Assembly (NCBI GenBank): GCA_036380435.1
Contig: DASVES010000321.1
Coordinates: forward strand, 1-8,126
Direction: 5' to 3'
Origin: DASQDT01 sp036380435
Lineage (GTDB): Bacteria > Acidobacteriota > Blastocatellia > Pyrinomonadales > Pyrinomonadaceae
Length of the DNA stretch: 8,126 bases
Part shown: positions 1-7,056 of the stretch, one piece after another
Layout: each line of letters begins with the position of its first letter
How positions within the stretch are numbered: position 1 is the stretch's first letter
Made by a program: the position numbers and the translations under genes
The notes under the pieces: model-generated
The model's database searches: none
Told to the model about the DNA's origin: nothing
The model's input: only the letters and a program-made list of their open reading frames with translations

Positions 1-1215
1 GTAAGTGAGGACGCGCGACTCGTCGGAGTTTTTCAGCCACTCGGTCTCGCCCCGGCGCAGGGCCGCGGACGACCTGCGGAGCGCGAGGAACTGTTTATAG
101 AAGCGCGGGAAGGCGGGGCGGCGCTCGGCCGTCTGCCAGAAGATGGGCAGGCGCTCGAAGAGCGCGGGCGCGCCCGACTCGGTCGTGTCGCCGGCCTCCA
201 TGCCGTTGTAGAGCATCGGCACGCCGTCGAGCGTGAGCATCAACGCGGAGGCGGCGAGCGCCGCCGGCTCGCCGAAGCGGCCGATGGCTCGGCGCTCGTC
301 GTGGTTGTCTGAGAAGCGCATCCGCAAGGCCCCACGCGGGTACTTGCGCGCGTCCGCCTCCCACGTCGCACGCAGCGCGGAGGCGGGCCGCCGCCCGTGC
401 AGAACATCGTTGAGCGCGCCGTGCATCGGCCACGCGTAATCGAAATCGAAAGCCTTCACCAGCAGCTCCGGCTTGTCCGACTCGGCGAGCATCGCAATAT
501 CGGGCTTGATGCTTTCGAGTTCGGCGCGGGCCTGCTCCCAGAAGTCTGTGGGCACCTCGCCCGCCACGTCGCAGCGGAAGCCGTCGAGGTCGAACTCGCG
601 CACCCAGAACTTCAGCATGTCGATCATGTAGCGCCGGAGCGCGGGGTCGTCGTAGTTCAACTCGGCCACGTCCGTCCAGTCGTAAGGCGAGTTGATCTTG
701 CCGGACGCATCGCGCACGTAGTAGCTCGGGTTCTTCATCAGCACGTTGTCCCACGACGTGTGATTGGCGACGATGTCGATGAAGACCTTCATCCCCCGGC
801 GGTGCGCCTCGGCGACTAAACGCTTGAGGTCGTCCTTCGTCCCGTAGTCGGGGTTGACGGCGTAGAAGTCGCGCACGGCGTAGGGGCTGCCGATGCTTCC
901 CTTCTTCTTCTCCTGCCCCATCGGGTGAATCGGCATCAGCCAGAGGATGTTGACGCCGAGTTCGCGCAGGCGGTCGAGCTGGCGCGTGACGCCCTCGAAA
1001 TTTCCCTCGGCCGAGAAAGAGCGCGGGAAGATTTCGTAGACCACGCCGTCGCGCACCCACGGCCGCACCACGCGCGCCTGCTCCCGCGACACGTCGCGCG
1101 GTGGGCGCTCCTGCGCGAACGTCGGCGCGCAGGCGGCGAGGATGACGGCGCAGCAGCAGGCCAGCGCGAGGAGTGGGCGCGGGGGCGCGGCCTCGTCATG
1201 TAGGCGCAGTCTCAT
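1..1215 (-). CDS. Exported GH13 alpha-amylase family glycoside hydrolase, possible lipoprotein (3' end cut by window edge)
   Basis: A glycoside hydrolase family 13 enzyme acting on alpha-glucosidic bonds, probably on starch or maltodextrin outside the inner membrane. The frame stays open for 405 codons from an ATG at 1215 to the window edge, so the C-terminal end, probably including the family's beta-sandwich domain, is missing. The N-terminus has a hydrophobic stretch (about residues 15-28) ending in LAAC (26-29), a plausible lipobox; cleavage after TFA (34) by signal peptidase I is the alternative. The (beta/alpha)8 barrel shows all four GH13 regions: DIVANH (147-152), GFRCD with nucleophile D216, the acid/base E245 in MLAESD, and SDNHD (302-306) with the transition-state Asp at 306. 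The start is set by an AAAGGAG ribosome site five bases upstream and by an ATGA overlap with the preceding gene, implying translational coupling. The family call is firm; exact substrate specificity is not readable. Confidence 0.9.
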   Translation of the reverse strand, partial: MRLRLHDEAAPPRPLLALACCCAVILAACAPTFAQERPPRDVSREQARVVRPWVRDGVVYEIFPRSFSAEGNFEGVTRQLDRLRELGVNILWLMPIHPMGQEKKKGSIGSPYAVRDFYAVNPDYGTKDDLKRLVAEAHRRGMKVFIDIVANHTSWDNVLMKNPSYYVRDASGKINSPYDWTDVAELNYDDPALRRYMIDMLKFWVREFDLDGFRCDVAGEVPTDFWEQARAELESIKPDIAMLAESDKPELLVKAFDFDYAWPMHGALNDVLHGRRPASALRATWEADARKYPRGALRMRFSDNHDERRAIGRFGEPAALAASALMLTLDGVPMLYNGMEAGDTTESGAPALFERLPIFWQTAERRPAFPRFYKQFLALRRSSAALRRGETEWLKNSDESRVLTY

Positions 1216-2630
1216 TTCTGCTCCTTTCGCTTCCTCTGGACGTAGAGGGGCGCGTAGAAGCCGGGGCGCGTGATGACGAGTCTGACCGGCTCGCCTGCCT
1301 CCCCGGCCATGACCTCGGCCGGCTCTGAGTGGCGCCCCGTCCACTTGCCCCCCACCTCGGAACGCACCTCGGCTGCGACGAGATACTTGTAGCCCTCTAA
1401 GAGTTTCAGACGGAAGCGACCGTGCTCGTCGGCGCGCTCGGTCTCAATCCATTCGCGCTCGGTGAATTCGAGCGTCAGGAGAGCGTGCGGGACGGGCTTG
1501 CCGTCCGGCGTCACGACCACGCCCTCGACCGTCCCCGTCGTGAGCGGGGCGGGCAGGCGGAAGTCCTCCGCCTCGTGTTGGCCCCCGTCCGAGACGTTGA
1601 TGACGGCCGAGCGCGCCGGGTCGAACACGCCGGGCAGGTAGACGCGCCGGTAGGGCGGGTCGGAGCGGCCGGGCTGGCTGTGCGGGTTGACGGCCACGCG
1701 GTAACGCCCCGGCGCGACCCACTCGAACAGATAGCGCCCGCCCTCGTCAGTGTAGACTTCGGTCGTTCCTTCGGCCGGACGCACCTCTGCTCCCGACTCG
1801 TCGAGCGGGACGAGGTTGACTTTCGTCTTCGTCGGCGCACCAGTGGCGTCCACGACCCGGCCGCTGACTGTCGAAAGTGACGTGACGACGAAGGCCGCGG
1901 CGCTGCAACGTCCCTCCAAGACTCGCACCTGCGCCGTCTCGGGGCCGTAGACTTTCAGGTGGCGCAACTCGCGCGGCGTGCGCGCGCGCACGGCGTAAAC
2001 CCCCGGCGAGAGGCCGAAGACACGGAAGGCGCCCTCGGCATCCGTCCTCGCCCGCGCCGCCGACTTGCCCCCCGACTCGATGGTGATCTCGATGCCGTCG
2101 AGCGGGCGCTGCGAGCGGTAGGAGCTTGCCGCCTCGCGCACCTCGCGCGTGACCAGACCGATGAGGGAGGGCGTCGGCTCGCCGCGCACCGCGCCGCGGG
2201 CGAAGGCGAGGTCAGCCGTCGCGCGCTCCTGCGTCTTCGTCGCGCTGCAACTGGAGACGTAGATTTTCCCGTCGCGCGCGCTGCGCGAGCCGTAGACGAA
2301 GTATTGCTCGCCAGGCTTGAAGTGGTAGTCGCAGCTCGTCCCTTCACTCGACGTTTCGACAACGTCGCCGGCGACGCCGCGAAACGCCTCGTCCACCCGG
2401 AAGCGCGTGACCTGTCCAGCCCCCGTGAATACCTTCCCGTCGCTGCCCGGCACGGGCGTTAGCGGCCCCACCTCCGCAACCGTGCCCTTGAACACCACGT
2501 CGGCGCTCCAGTAGGCCCCGCAGGGCTGGTACATCCCATAACTCATCACGCACCCGCACGCCCGCGCCTCGGCCGCCAGCCCGAGCCATACGACGCAAGC
2601 CGCGGCCGCCAACTTCAGCCCCCTGCTCAT
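1212..2630 (-). CDS. Exported TIMP/NTR-like protein with carboxypeptidase-regulatory-like beta-sandwich domains
   Basis: A 472-residue exported protein of unproven function. Residues 1-24 form a signal peptide (K6, hydrophobic 7-20, cleavage likely after ARA at 24), leaving a mature protein that begins CGC. Residues 25 to about 133 resemble the OB-fold netrin/TIMP-like domain: early cysteines C25, C27 and C37, a VVFKGTV strand, C100 and C128. Three beta-sandwich segments of the carboxypeptidase-regulatory/CNA-B type follow, at roughly 156-240, 254-365 and 369-450, each with a T/A-D-E-G-x-F/Y turn (for example TDAEGAFRVFGLSPG). No catalytic motif is visible, so binding, adhesion or a structural role at the envelope is likelier than enzymatic activity. 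The ATG at 2630 is preferred because an AAGGAG site precedes it and it opens a clean signal peptide; a GTG at 2693 overlapping the transporter stop would add 21 unlikely residues. The gene overlaps the next GH13 gene by four bases, hinting at a shared job in glucan use. Confidence 0.85.
   Translation of the reverse strand: MSRGLKLAAAACVVWLGLAAEARACGCVMSYGMYQPCGAYWSADVVFKGTVAEVGPLTPVPGSDGKVFTGAGQVTRFRVDEAFRGVAGDVVETSSEGTSCDYHFKPGEQYFVYGSRSARDGKIYVSSCSATKTQERATADLAFARGAVRGEPTPSLIGLVTREVREAASSYRSQRPLDGIEITIESGGKSAARARTDAEGAFRVFGLSPGVYAVRARTPRELRHLKVYGPETAQVRVLEGRCSAAAFVVTSLSTVSGRVVDATGAPTKTKVNLVPLDESGAEVRPAEGTTEVYTDEGGRYLFEWVAPGRYRVAVNPHSQPGRSDPPYRRVYLPGVFDPARSAVINVSDGGQHEAEDFRLPAPLTTGTVEGVVVTPDGKPVPHALLTLEFTEREWIETERADEHGRFRLKLLEGYKYLVAAEVRSEVGGKWTGRHSEPAEVMAGEAGEPVRLVITRPGFYAPLYVQRKRKEQK
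1221..1227 (-). promoter_or_regulatory. Ribosome binding site of the left-edge GH13 gene
   Basis: AAAGGAG lies five bases before the ATG at 1215, inside the last codons of the preceding gene. It fixes the start of the truncated GH13 gene and, with the ATGA overlap at 1212-1215, suggests coupled translation of the two proteins. Confidence 0.75.
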
Positions 2631-2636
2631 AGCACT

Positions 2637-2642
2637 CTCCTT
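2637..2642 (-). promoter_or_regulatory. Ribosome binding site deciding the start of the NTR-like protein gene
   Basis: AAGGAG with a six-base spacer to the ATG at 2630. It selects this start over an in-frame GTG at 2693, which overlaps the transporter stop codon but would place 21 non-hydrophobic residues ahead of the signal peptide. Confidence 0.7.
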
Positions 2643-2655
2643 TCCCGTAGGCGTC

Positions 2656-2678
2656 GCGGCCCCGGCGCCGCCGGCCGC
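2656..2678 (-). other. Small GC-rich hairpin between the transporter and the NTR-like protein gene
   Basis: GCGGCC and GGCCGC form a six-base-pair stem around an 11-base loop in the 59-base gap. No T-run follows on the minus strand, so this is not a standard intrinsic terminator. In DNA this GC-rich such a stem can arise by chance. Confidence 0.25.
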
Positions 2679-2689
2679 ATGAATCAACG

Positions 2690-4168
2690 TCACCGCCCGT
2701 CGTCGTCCAACAGGCCGGTGCTCGGGACGGGCTGCGCCGTCTGCTGCGTGAGCAGCGGCTCGTGCTCATCGCCGCGGATGACATCTCGCGCCGCCCCTTC
2801 GCGCGGCGACGTGTCGCGCACGAGCGCGACGCAGGCGGCGGCGATGAGGAGGAAGAGGCCGCCCGCCATCACGACGAAGAGCGGAGCGCGCGGGTTGTCC
2901 GGCCCGAAGACGGCGCGGATGACGGGGCCGAAGGCGAACGACGCGATGATCTCCGGGATGACGATGAAGAAGTTGAAGACGCCCATGTAGACGCCCATGC
3001 GCGCGGCTGGCAGCGCCCCCGAGAGTATCGCGTAGGGCATCGAGAGAATCGACGCCCAGGCGATGCCGACGCCGACCATCGACAGCAGCAGGATGTTTTT
3101 GTCCTGGATGAAGTAGACCGAGAACAGTCCGGCTGCGCCGCACAAAAGGGCGGCGGCGTGGACTGTCTTGCGGCTCGTGGCCCGCGCCATCGGCGCGAGC
3201 AGGAAGGCGACGATGAAGCAGACGATGGAGTAGATCATGAAGGCGATGCCGCCCCACGCCTGCCCGTCCGTAAACAGCGGGTCGCGCTCGCTCCTCGCGC
3301 CGAAGACGTGATAGGAGGTCATCAGTCCGAAGAACATCCACATACAGAACAGGCCCAACCACGTAAAGAACTGGACGAAAGCGAGCTGCTTCATCGTCGC
3401 GGGCATGTCGCGGATGGCGGAGGCGATTTCCGCAAACAACTCGCGGATGATGGCGGCGATGCGCGCGAAGATGTTCGTGCCGCTGCCACGGTAGGCGCTT
3501 CGCCGGCGCTCGAACTCTTCCATGTCTTCGGGCGGGTACTCGCGCGTCGTCACTACCGTCCAGAGAACGCAGACGAGGAAGGCGACGGCGCCGATCTTGA
3601 AGGCGTAGTTGACGCTCAGCGGGACGGCGCTCACGGCGGCGTCGGCCGCGCCCGCTGTTCGCTCGTCAACACCGGCGCGACGGAAGAGATAGGGCAGAAG
3701 GTTGGCGAGCGTCTGCCCGACGCCGATGAAGAACGACTGCATGACGAAGCCGGCGGTGCGCTGGTCGGTGTTGAGCTTGTCGGCGACGAAGGCGCGGAAC
3801 GGCTCCATCGAGACGTTGATCGAGGCGTCGAGTATCCAGAGCATCCCGGCGGCCATCCAGAGGGTGGGCGAGTCGGGCATGAAGAAGAGGGCGACGCTGG
3901 CGAGGATGGCCCCGACGAGGAAGTAGGGACGGCGTCGCCCCAGACGGTTCCACGTCCGGTCGCTCATCGAGCCGATGATGGGCTGGACGAGCAGGCCCGT
4001 GACGGGGCCGGCGAGCCACAGTATCGGCACCTCCTCGGGTTTCGCGCCGAGGTACGTGTAGATGCCGCTCATGTTGGCGAGCTGCAACCCCCAGCCGAAC
4101 TGGATGCCCATAAACCCGAAGCTCATGTTCCAGATTTGCCAGAAGCTCAGGCGCGGTTTCTCTCGCAT
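2690..4168 (-). CDS. MFS transporter, SLC45/sucrose-maltose type (probable maltose or maltodextrin importer)
   Basis: A 492-residue inner-membrane major facilitator protein, likely a proton-coupled importer of maltose or a related glucoside. Twelve hydrophobic segments can be traced: six in residues 12-208, a charged central loop (about 209-262), and six in 263-450, followed by a polar tail of about 40 residues. The TM2-TM3 loop carries GSMSDRTWNRLGRRRPYF (66-83), whose G-R-R-R-P-[YF] end is characteristic of the SLC45/plant sucrose transporter branch. MPYAILSGALP (377-387) and MGVYMGVFNFFIVIPEI (391-407) match the second-half pattern of bacterial homologues. An AGGAG site lies five bases before the ATG. 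Its place among GH13 and GH77 genes supports an alpha-glucoside substrate, though this is inferred from context; sucrose or another disaccharide remains possible. The whole upstream gap is occupied by an inverted repeat that could affect its expression. Confidence 0.88.
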   Translation of the reverse strand: MREKPRLSFWQIWNMSFGFMGIQFGWGLQLANMSGIYTYLGAKPEEVPILWLAGPVTGLLVQPIIGSMSDRTWNRLGRRRPYFLVGAILASVALFFMPDSPTLWMAAGMLWILDASINVSMEPFRAFVADKLNTDQRTAGFVMQSFFIGVGQTLANLLPYLFRRAGVDERTAGAADAAVSAVPLSVNYAFKIGAVAFLVCVLWTVVTTREYPPEDMEEFERRRSAYRGSGTNIFARIAAIIRELFAEIASAIRDMPATMKQLAFVQFFTWLGLFCMWMFFGLMTSYHVFGARSERDPLFTDGQAWGGIAFMIYSIVCFIVAFLLAPMARATSRKTVHAAALLCGAAGLFSVYFIQDKNILLLSMVGVGIAWASILSMPYAILSGALPAARMGVYMGVFNFFIVIPEIIASFAFGPVIRAVFGPDNPRAPLFVVMAGGLFLLIAAACVALVRDTSPREGAARDVIRGDEHEPLLTQQTAQPVPSTGLLDDDGR

Positions 4169-4173
4169 GGACT

Positions 4174-4178
4174 CTCCT
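4174..4178 (-). promoter_or_regulatory. Ribosome binding site of the MFS transporter gene
   Basis: AGGAG with a five-base spacer to the ATG at 4168. It sits 13 bases beyond the 3' foot of the long inverted repeat, so a folded transcript would leave the site just outside the stem. Confidence 0.7.
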
Positions 4179-4191
4179 CTCAGTCAGAGAA

Positions 4192-4278
4192 GGAGTCGGA
4201 ATTCAGGAGTCAGGAGCCAGAAGAAAAAGTGACGGCCGCCCTCTTCATTCTGACTCCTGACTCCTGAATTCTGACTCC
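4192..4278. repeat. Imperfect inverted repeat with 31-nt arms built on a GGAGTCA heptamer
   Basis: The arms 4192-4222 and 4248-4278 are reverse complements with two mismatches, separated by a 25-base loop. Each arm holds GAATTC and two or three copies of the heptamer GGAGTCA or close variants. In the minus-strand transcript one mismatch becomes a G-U pair and the other is A-C, so a strong stem could form. It begins seven bases after the dehydrogenase stop and ends 13 bases before the transporter ribosome site. No T-run follows, so a simple intrinsic terminator is unlikely; a dispersed REP-like palindrome, or an mRNA stability or processing element, fits better. Confidence 0.85.
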
Positions 4279-4285
4279 CTGCATT

Positions 4286-5011
4286 TCATCTCGCATAGAT
4301 GTTGATGTCTTCAAGCACGACGTGGCGGTCGAGCGCGAGCGCGTAAAGAAGCGTGCGCGCCATGTTGGAGACGTGGACGAAGCCGGGGCGCGGCGAGGCG
4401 TTGGCGTCGGTGGTTTCCACGTCCACGAGACCGGGGCAGAAGTTGAAGACGCGGACGTTGGCTCCCCGTTTGCGGACGTGGTCGCGCAGAGACTCGGCGT
4501 AGCCGAGGAGCGCCCACTTCGAGGCGCAGTAGGAGGGCACGTCGGCGTAGCCGTGCTTGCCGGCCTGCGAGGAGACGTTGACCACGTCGCCGAAGTCTTC
4601 GGCGATCATCCGCGGCAGCGCCGCGCGCACGAGCCACATCGCGCCCTTCACGTTCGTCTCCAAAACCGTGTCCCAACCGCCGCCGGAAATCTCCTCGACC
4701 GACTCGGGGACGGCCAGCCCCGAGTTGTTAATGAGCACGTCCACCGCCCCGAAGCGACCGTGCGCGAAATCGATGAGCGCCTCGCACTCGCCACGCTCGC
4801 GCACGTCGAAGACGTAGGGAAAGACCAGCTCGGCTCCACACGCGCGGTTGATCTCGGTCGCCGCATGCTCCAACACCTCCCGCCGCCGCGAGGCGACGAT
4901 GACGCGCGCCCCGGCCCCGGCCAGCGCCTCACTAAACGCGCGCCCGATCCCCGTGCCGCCGCCCGTGACGACGGCCACCTGCTCCGACAAAGGCTTGTTC
5001 CTGAGCGCCAC
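4286..5011 (-). CDS. Short-chain dehydrogenase/reductase (SDR), probably NADP-dependent
   Basis: A 241-residue cytoplasmic oxidoreductase of the classical SDR family. Numbered from the GTG at 5011, it has the cofactor motif TGGGTGIG (16-23), an ASRRR end to beta-2 (40-44) that favours NADP(H), DV (69-70) for adenine contact, NNSG (95-98, variant of NNAG), N120, catalytic S148, and YCASK with Y161 and K165, correctly spaced by 13 residues from the serine. The length is normal for the family and the active site looks intact. The GTG at 5011 is chosen because GAGGGGGG stands three bases before it; the GTG at 5026 would give 246 residues but lacks a ribosome site. It starts 20 bases after the GH13 stop, so it is probably in the operon. 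The substrate is unknown: no established step of maltodextrin breakdown needs an SDR, so a sugar, a polyol or an unrelated carbonyl compound are all possible. Confidence 0.88.
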   Translation of the reverse strand: MALRNKPLSEQVAVVTGGGTGIGRAFSEALAGAGARVIVASRRREVLEHAATEINRACGAELVFPYVFDVRERGECEALIDFAHGRFGAVDVLINNSGLAVPESVEEISGGGWDTVLETNVKGAMWLVRAALPRMIAEDFGDVVNVSSQAGKHGYADVPSYCASKWALLGYAESLRDHVRKRGANVRVFNFCPGLVDVETTDANASPRPGFVHVSNMARTLLYALALDRHVVLEDINIYAR

Positions 5012-5014
5012 GTT

Positions 5015-5022
5015 CCCCCCTC
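5015..5022 (-). promoter_or_regulatory. Ribosome binding site deciding the start of the SDR gene
   Basis: GAGGGGGG, whose GAGG core lies seven bases from the GTG at 5011. Nothing comparable precedes the alternative GTG at 5026, which falls only five bases after the upstream stop codon. Confidence 0.55.
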
Positions 5023-5031
5023 GCACGCGTG

Positions 5032-6969
5032 CTACTGCACGGCCCCCTGCGCGTCGATGACGACCGCCGAGCGGGCGGGCAGCGTGAGCTGTATCCGTCC
5101 GCCGGCGGGACGGAAGTGTTCCTGAACGACCCCGAGCCAGTCCCTCAGTTTGACGCCATCGGGTAGACCGAGCGAACTCGCGTCGATGTCGAGGGAGGCC
5201 GGCTTGGTGTCGTTGTTGAAGGCGATGATGACCGGCGAGTAGCCGTCGAGCGTGCGCGCGAAGACGGTCTGTTGCTCCTCGTCGTAGAGGTGCAGCAGCG
5301 CGCCGCGTCGGAGTTGCGGGAGTTGGGCGCGCAGGCGGGCCAGAGTCTTAAGGTGGTTGAAGACTTCGTTCTCGGTGGCGGTGCGTCCCTGTTTCGTGAA
5401 AGCGTTGCGGGCGTCCGAGGGGAAGCCGCCGGGGAAGTCGCGGCGGTTGTCGGGGTCGCCGCCGCCGGGCATGGCGAGTTCGTCGCCATAGTAGAGGAGC
5501 GGTGTGCCGCGCGTCGTCATCACGAAAGTTTGCGCGAGCTTGAGTCCTTCGGTGGTCGCGCCCTTTTCGTTCATGAAGCGCGGCATGTCGTGGACGCCGA
5601 TGAAGGGGACGAGGACGCGCGGGTTCGGGTAGAGGTGGTCGTGCGCGAGCACCTGCGCGAGCTTGCGAACGGAGTCGCCTTTGGCGAAGGCGTCGCGGAT
5701 GGCGTAGTGGAGCGCGAAGTCGTAGAGGGTGTCGATGCCGGGGTCGATGCCGTCCCGGCCCGTGCGGCCGCGCTGGAAGTAGGCGAGCAGCGCCGGGTCG
5801 CCGTCAAACAACTCGCCGAGGACGTTGACGTTTGGATATTCACGTTTGATGGCGGCCGACCAGTCGCGCCAGAAGTGTCGGGGGACGTGTGGGAGCGTGT
5901 CCATGCGGATGGCGTCGAAGCCGACCTGACCGAGCCACCAGAGCGTGTTCTGGATGAGATAGCGGCGCACTTCTTCGTCGTCCTGATTGAAGTCGGGGAG
6001 GATGTCGATGAACCAACCCTGTAGGTTGCGCCGGCGCGTGGCCTCGGTGGCGTAGGGGTCCATCGTCGTCCACTTCTGCCAGTTGTTCGAGAGATGCTTC
6101 TCCTCGGTGCCGTAGAACCAAGAGGGCGTCGGGCGCTCCTTCGCCCAGGGGTGATAGGGGCTGGTGTGGTTGGCGATCTGATCCTGAATGACCTTGATGC
6201 CGGCGGCGTGGGCGCGCTCGACCAGCTCGCGCAGCTTCGACATCGTGCCGTAGTGTTCCTCGACGCCGTACATGTCGATGGCGCCGTAGCCGTGGTAGGC
6301 GGTCGTCGGCCGCTTCGGGCCGCCCTCGACTTCCGGGTACGTCTCGCGCTCGTCGAGCCGGTCGGTGTTGTCGTAGACGGGATTGATCCACAGGGCGGTG
6401 ACGCCGAGTTCCTTGAGATAAGGCAGGCGGTCGATGATGCCCTGAAAGTCGCCGCCGTGGTAGTAGCGCCCCTTCGAGCGGTCGTAGAGGCCGGGCGACT
6501 TGGCGGGGTTGTTGTTCGACGGGTCGCCGTCCGCGAAGCGGTCGGGCATGATGAAGTAGATCACGTCGTCCGTCGTGAAGCCCTGATAGCGACCTGTGCG
6601 CGGGAGCGGCGCGCTCAGTTCAAACGGCACGTCAACCGCGCCGCCCGCGTTGCGGAAGCGGAGGCTACGGCGGCCGGGCTTTGCATCCGATTCGATGAAC
6701 ACGTCAACGAACATGTACGTCCCGCGCTCGTTGACTCTCAGAAGCCCCGTCCTCATCCCTCCCCCGGCGATGGCTTCGAGACGCATGCCGTCGAGGTTGC
6801 GCCCGCGCACGAGCAGGCGCACCGGGTTGATTGAATGATTCGCCCACCAAGACGGCGGCTCGACCTTCTCGACCAACGGCGCGCTCTGTGCGACACACAC
6901 ACCGGCAAACACGACGACCGATAGCACGATGAGTACCGTTCTGCTGAATGACGCCTTTAAATTATCCAT
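5032..6969 (-). CDS. Secreted GH13 neopullulanase/cyclomaltodextrinase-type enzyme
   Basis: A 645-residue exported glycoside hydrolase likely to cleave alpha-1,4 (and perhaps alpha-1,6) bonds of maltodextrin, cyclodextrin or pullulan in the periplasm. Residues 1 to about 28 form a signal peptide (K5, R10, hydrophobic 11-26, VAQ/SA junction). Residues 31-120 resemble the Ig-like cyclomaltodextrinase N-terminal domain, with the PPSWW patch at 38-42. The GH13 barrel starts near DDVIYFIMPDRF (134-145) and keeps the four conserved regions: DQIANH (263-268), GFDAIRMD with nucleophile D357, acid/base E386 in VLGELFD, and GVHD with D461. The last 85 or so residues look like the C-terminal beta-sandwich. 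Architecture and length match the SusA-like, signal-bearing branch seen in Gram-negative starch-use clusters. The ATG at 6969 has only a weak GGA upstream, but it opens the signal peptide cleanly. It follows malQ by 87 bases. Exact specificity is uncertain. Confidence 0.92.
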   Translation of the reverse strand: MDNLKASFSRTVLIVLSVVVFAGVCVAQSAPLVEKVEPPSWWANHSINPVRLLVRGRNLDGMRLEAIAGGGMRTGLLRVNERGTYMFVDVFIESDAKPGRRSLRFRNAGGAVDVPFELSAPLPRTGRYQGFTTDDVIYFIMPDRFADGDPSNNNPAKSPGLYDRSKGRYYHGGDFQGIIDRLPYLKELGVTALWINPVYDNTDRLDERETYPEVEGGPKRPTTAYHGYGAIDMYGVEEHYGTMSKLRELVERAHAAGIKVIQDQIANHTSPYHPWAKERPTPSWFYGTEEKHLSNNWQKWTTMDPYATEATRRRNLQGWFIDILPDFNQDDEEVRRYLIQNTLWWLGQVGFDAIRMDTLPHVPRHFWRDWSAAIKREYPNVNVLGELFDGDPALLAYFQRGRTGRDGIDPGIDTLYDFALHYAIRDAFAKGDSVRKLAQVLAHDHLYPNPRVLVPFIGVHDMPRFMNEKGATTEGLKLAQTFVMTTRGTPLLYYGDELAMPGGGDPDNRRDFPGGFPSDARNAFTKQGRTATENEVFNHLKTLARLRAQLPQLRRGALLHLYDEEQQTVFARTLDGYSPVIIAFNNDTKPASLDIDASSLGLPDGVKLRDWLGVVQEHFRPAGGRIQLTLPARSAVVIDAQGAVQ

Positions 6970-7056
6970 GATTTTCCGTCTGACTGATTAGCCGCGGGTC
7001 ACGCGCCGGACTGCTTTTCTCTCATCACTCATCACTCATCACTCATCACTTCCTAT
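6970..7056 (-). other. Intergenic gap between malQ and the secreted GH13 gene
   Basis: This 87-base gap holds the heptamer tandem repeat (7021-7048). I see no convincing -35/-10 promoter pair, no terminator-like stem with a T-run and no strong ribosome site. Read-through from malQ is the simplest view, but a promoter of an unfamiliar sigma class cannot be excluded by eye. Confidence 0.4.
7021..7048. repeat. Tandem repeat, four copies of the heptamer CTCATCA
   Basis: Four perfect head-to-tail copies of CTCATCA (TGATGAG on the coding strand), followed by a partial CT. The tract begins nine bases after the malQ stop codon and is purely intergenic. Short heptamer tandem repeats between genes are known from cyanobacteria and other phyla and often vary in copy number. 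No function is visible. Confidence 0.9.

Noticed and set aside
95..1060. A 321-codon open frame on the minus strand at the left end
   Set aside because: It is out of frame with the GH13 gene covering 1-1215, whose frame shows all four family motifs. The alternative product is an arginine-rich shadow.
2631..2693. GTG at 2693 as the start of the NTR-like protein gene, forming a GTGA overlap with the transporter stop
   Set aside because: The extra 21 residues would precede a complete signal peptide, while the ATG at 2630 has a good AAGGAG site. Coupling through the GTGA overlap is not fully excluded.
2762..4267. A 501-codon open frame on the plus strand across the whole MFS gene
   Set aside because: It lies antisense to a clear 12-helix transporter. 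Its product is a low-complexity mix of R, D, E, G, A and H with no domain or hydrophobic segment, typical of the opposite strand of GC-rich coding DNA.
4192..4278. The long inverted repeat as an intrinsic transcription terminator
   Set aside because: No T-run follows the stem on either strand, and the loop is 25 bases long. The downstream gene has its own ribosome site and follows on the same strand.
5272..6834. Plus-strand open frames of about 250 codons each opposite the secreted GH13 gene
   Set aside because: They are antisense to a gene with intact catalytic motifs. Their products have no recognisable domain and a composition skewed to V, E, R, A and G.
7021..7048. The heptamer tandem repeat as part of a CRISPR array or iteron origin
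   Set aside because: The units are contiguous with no spacers, only seven bases long, and there is no cas or replication initiator gene nearby.
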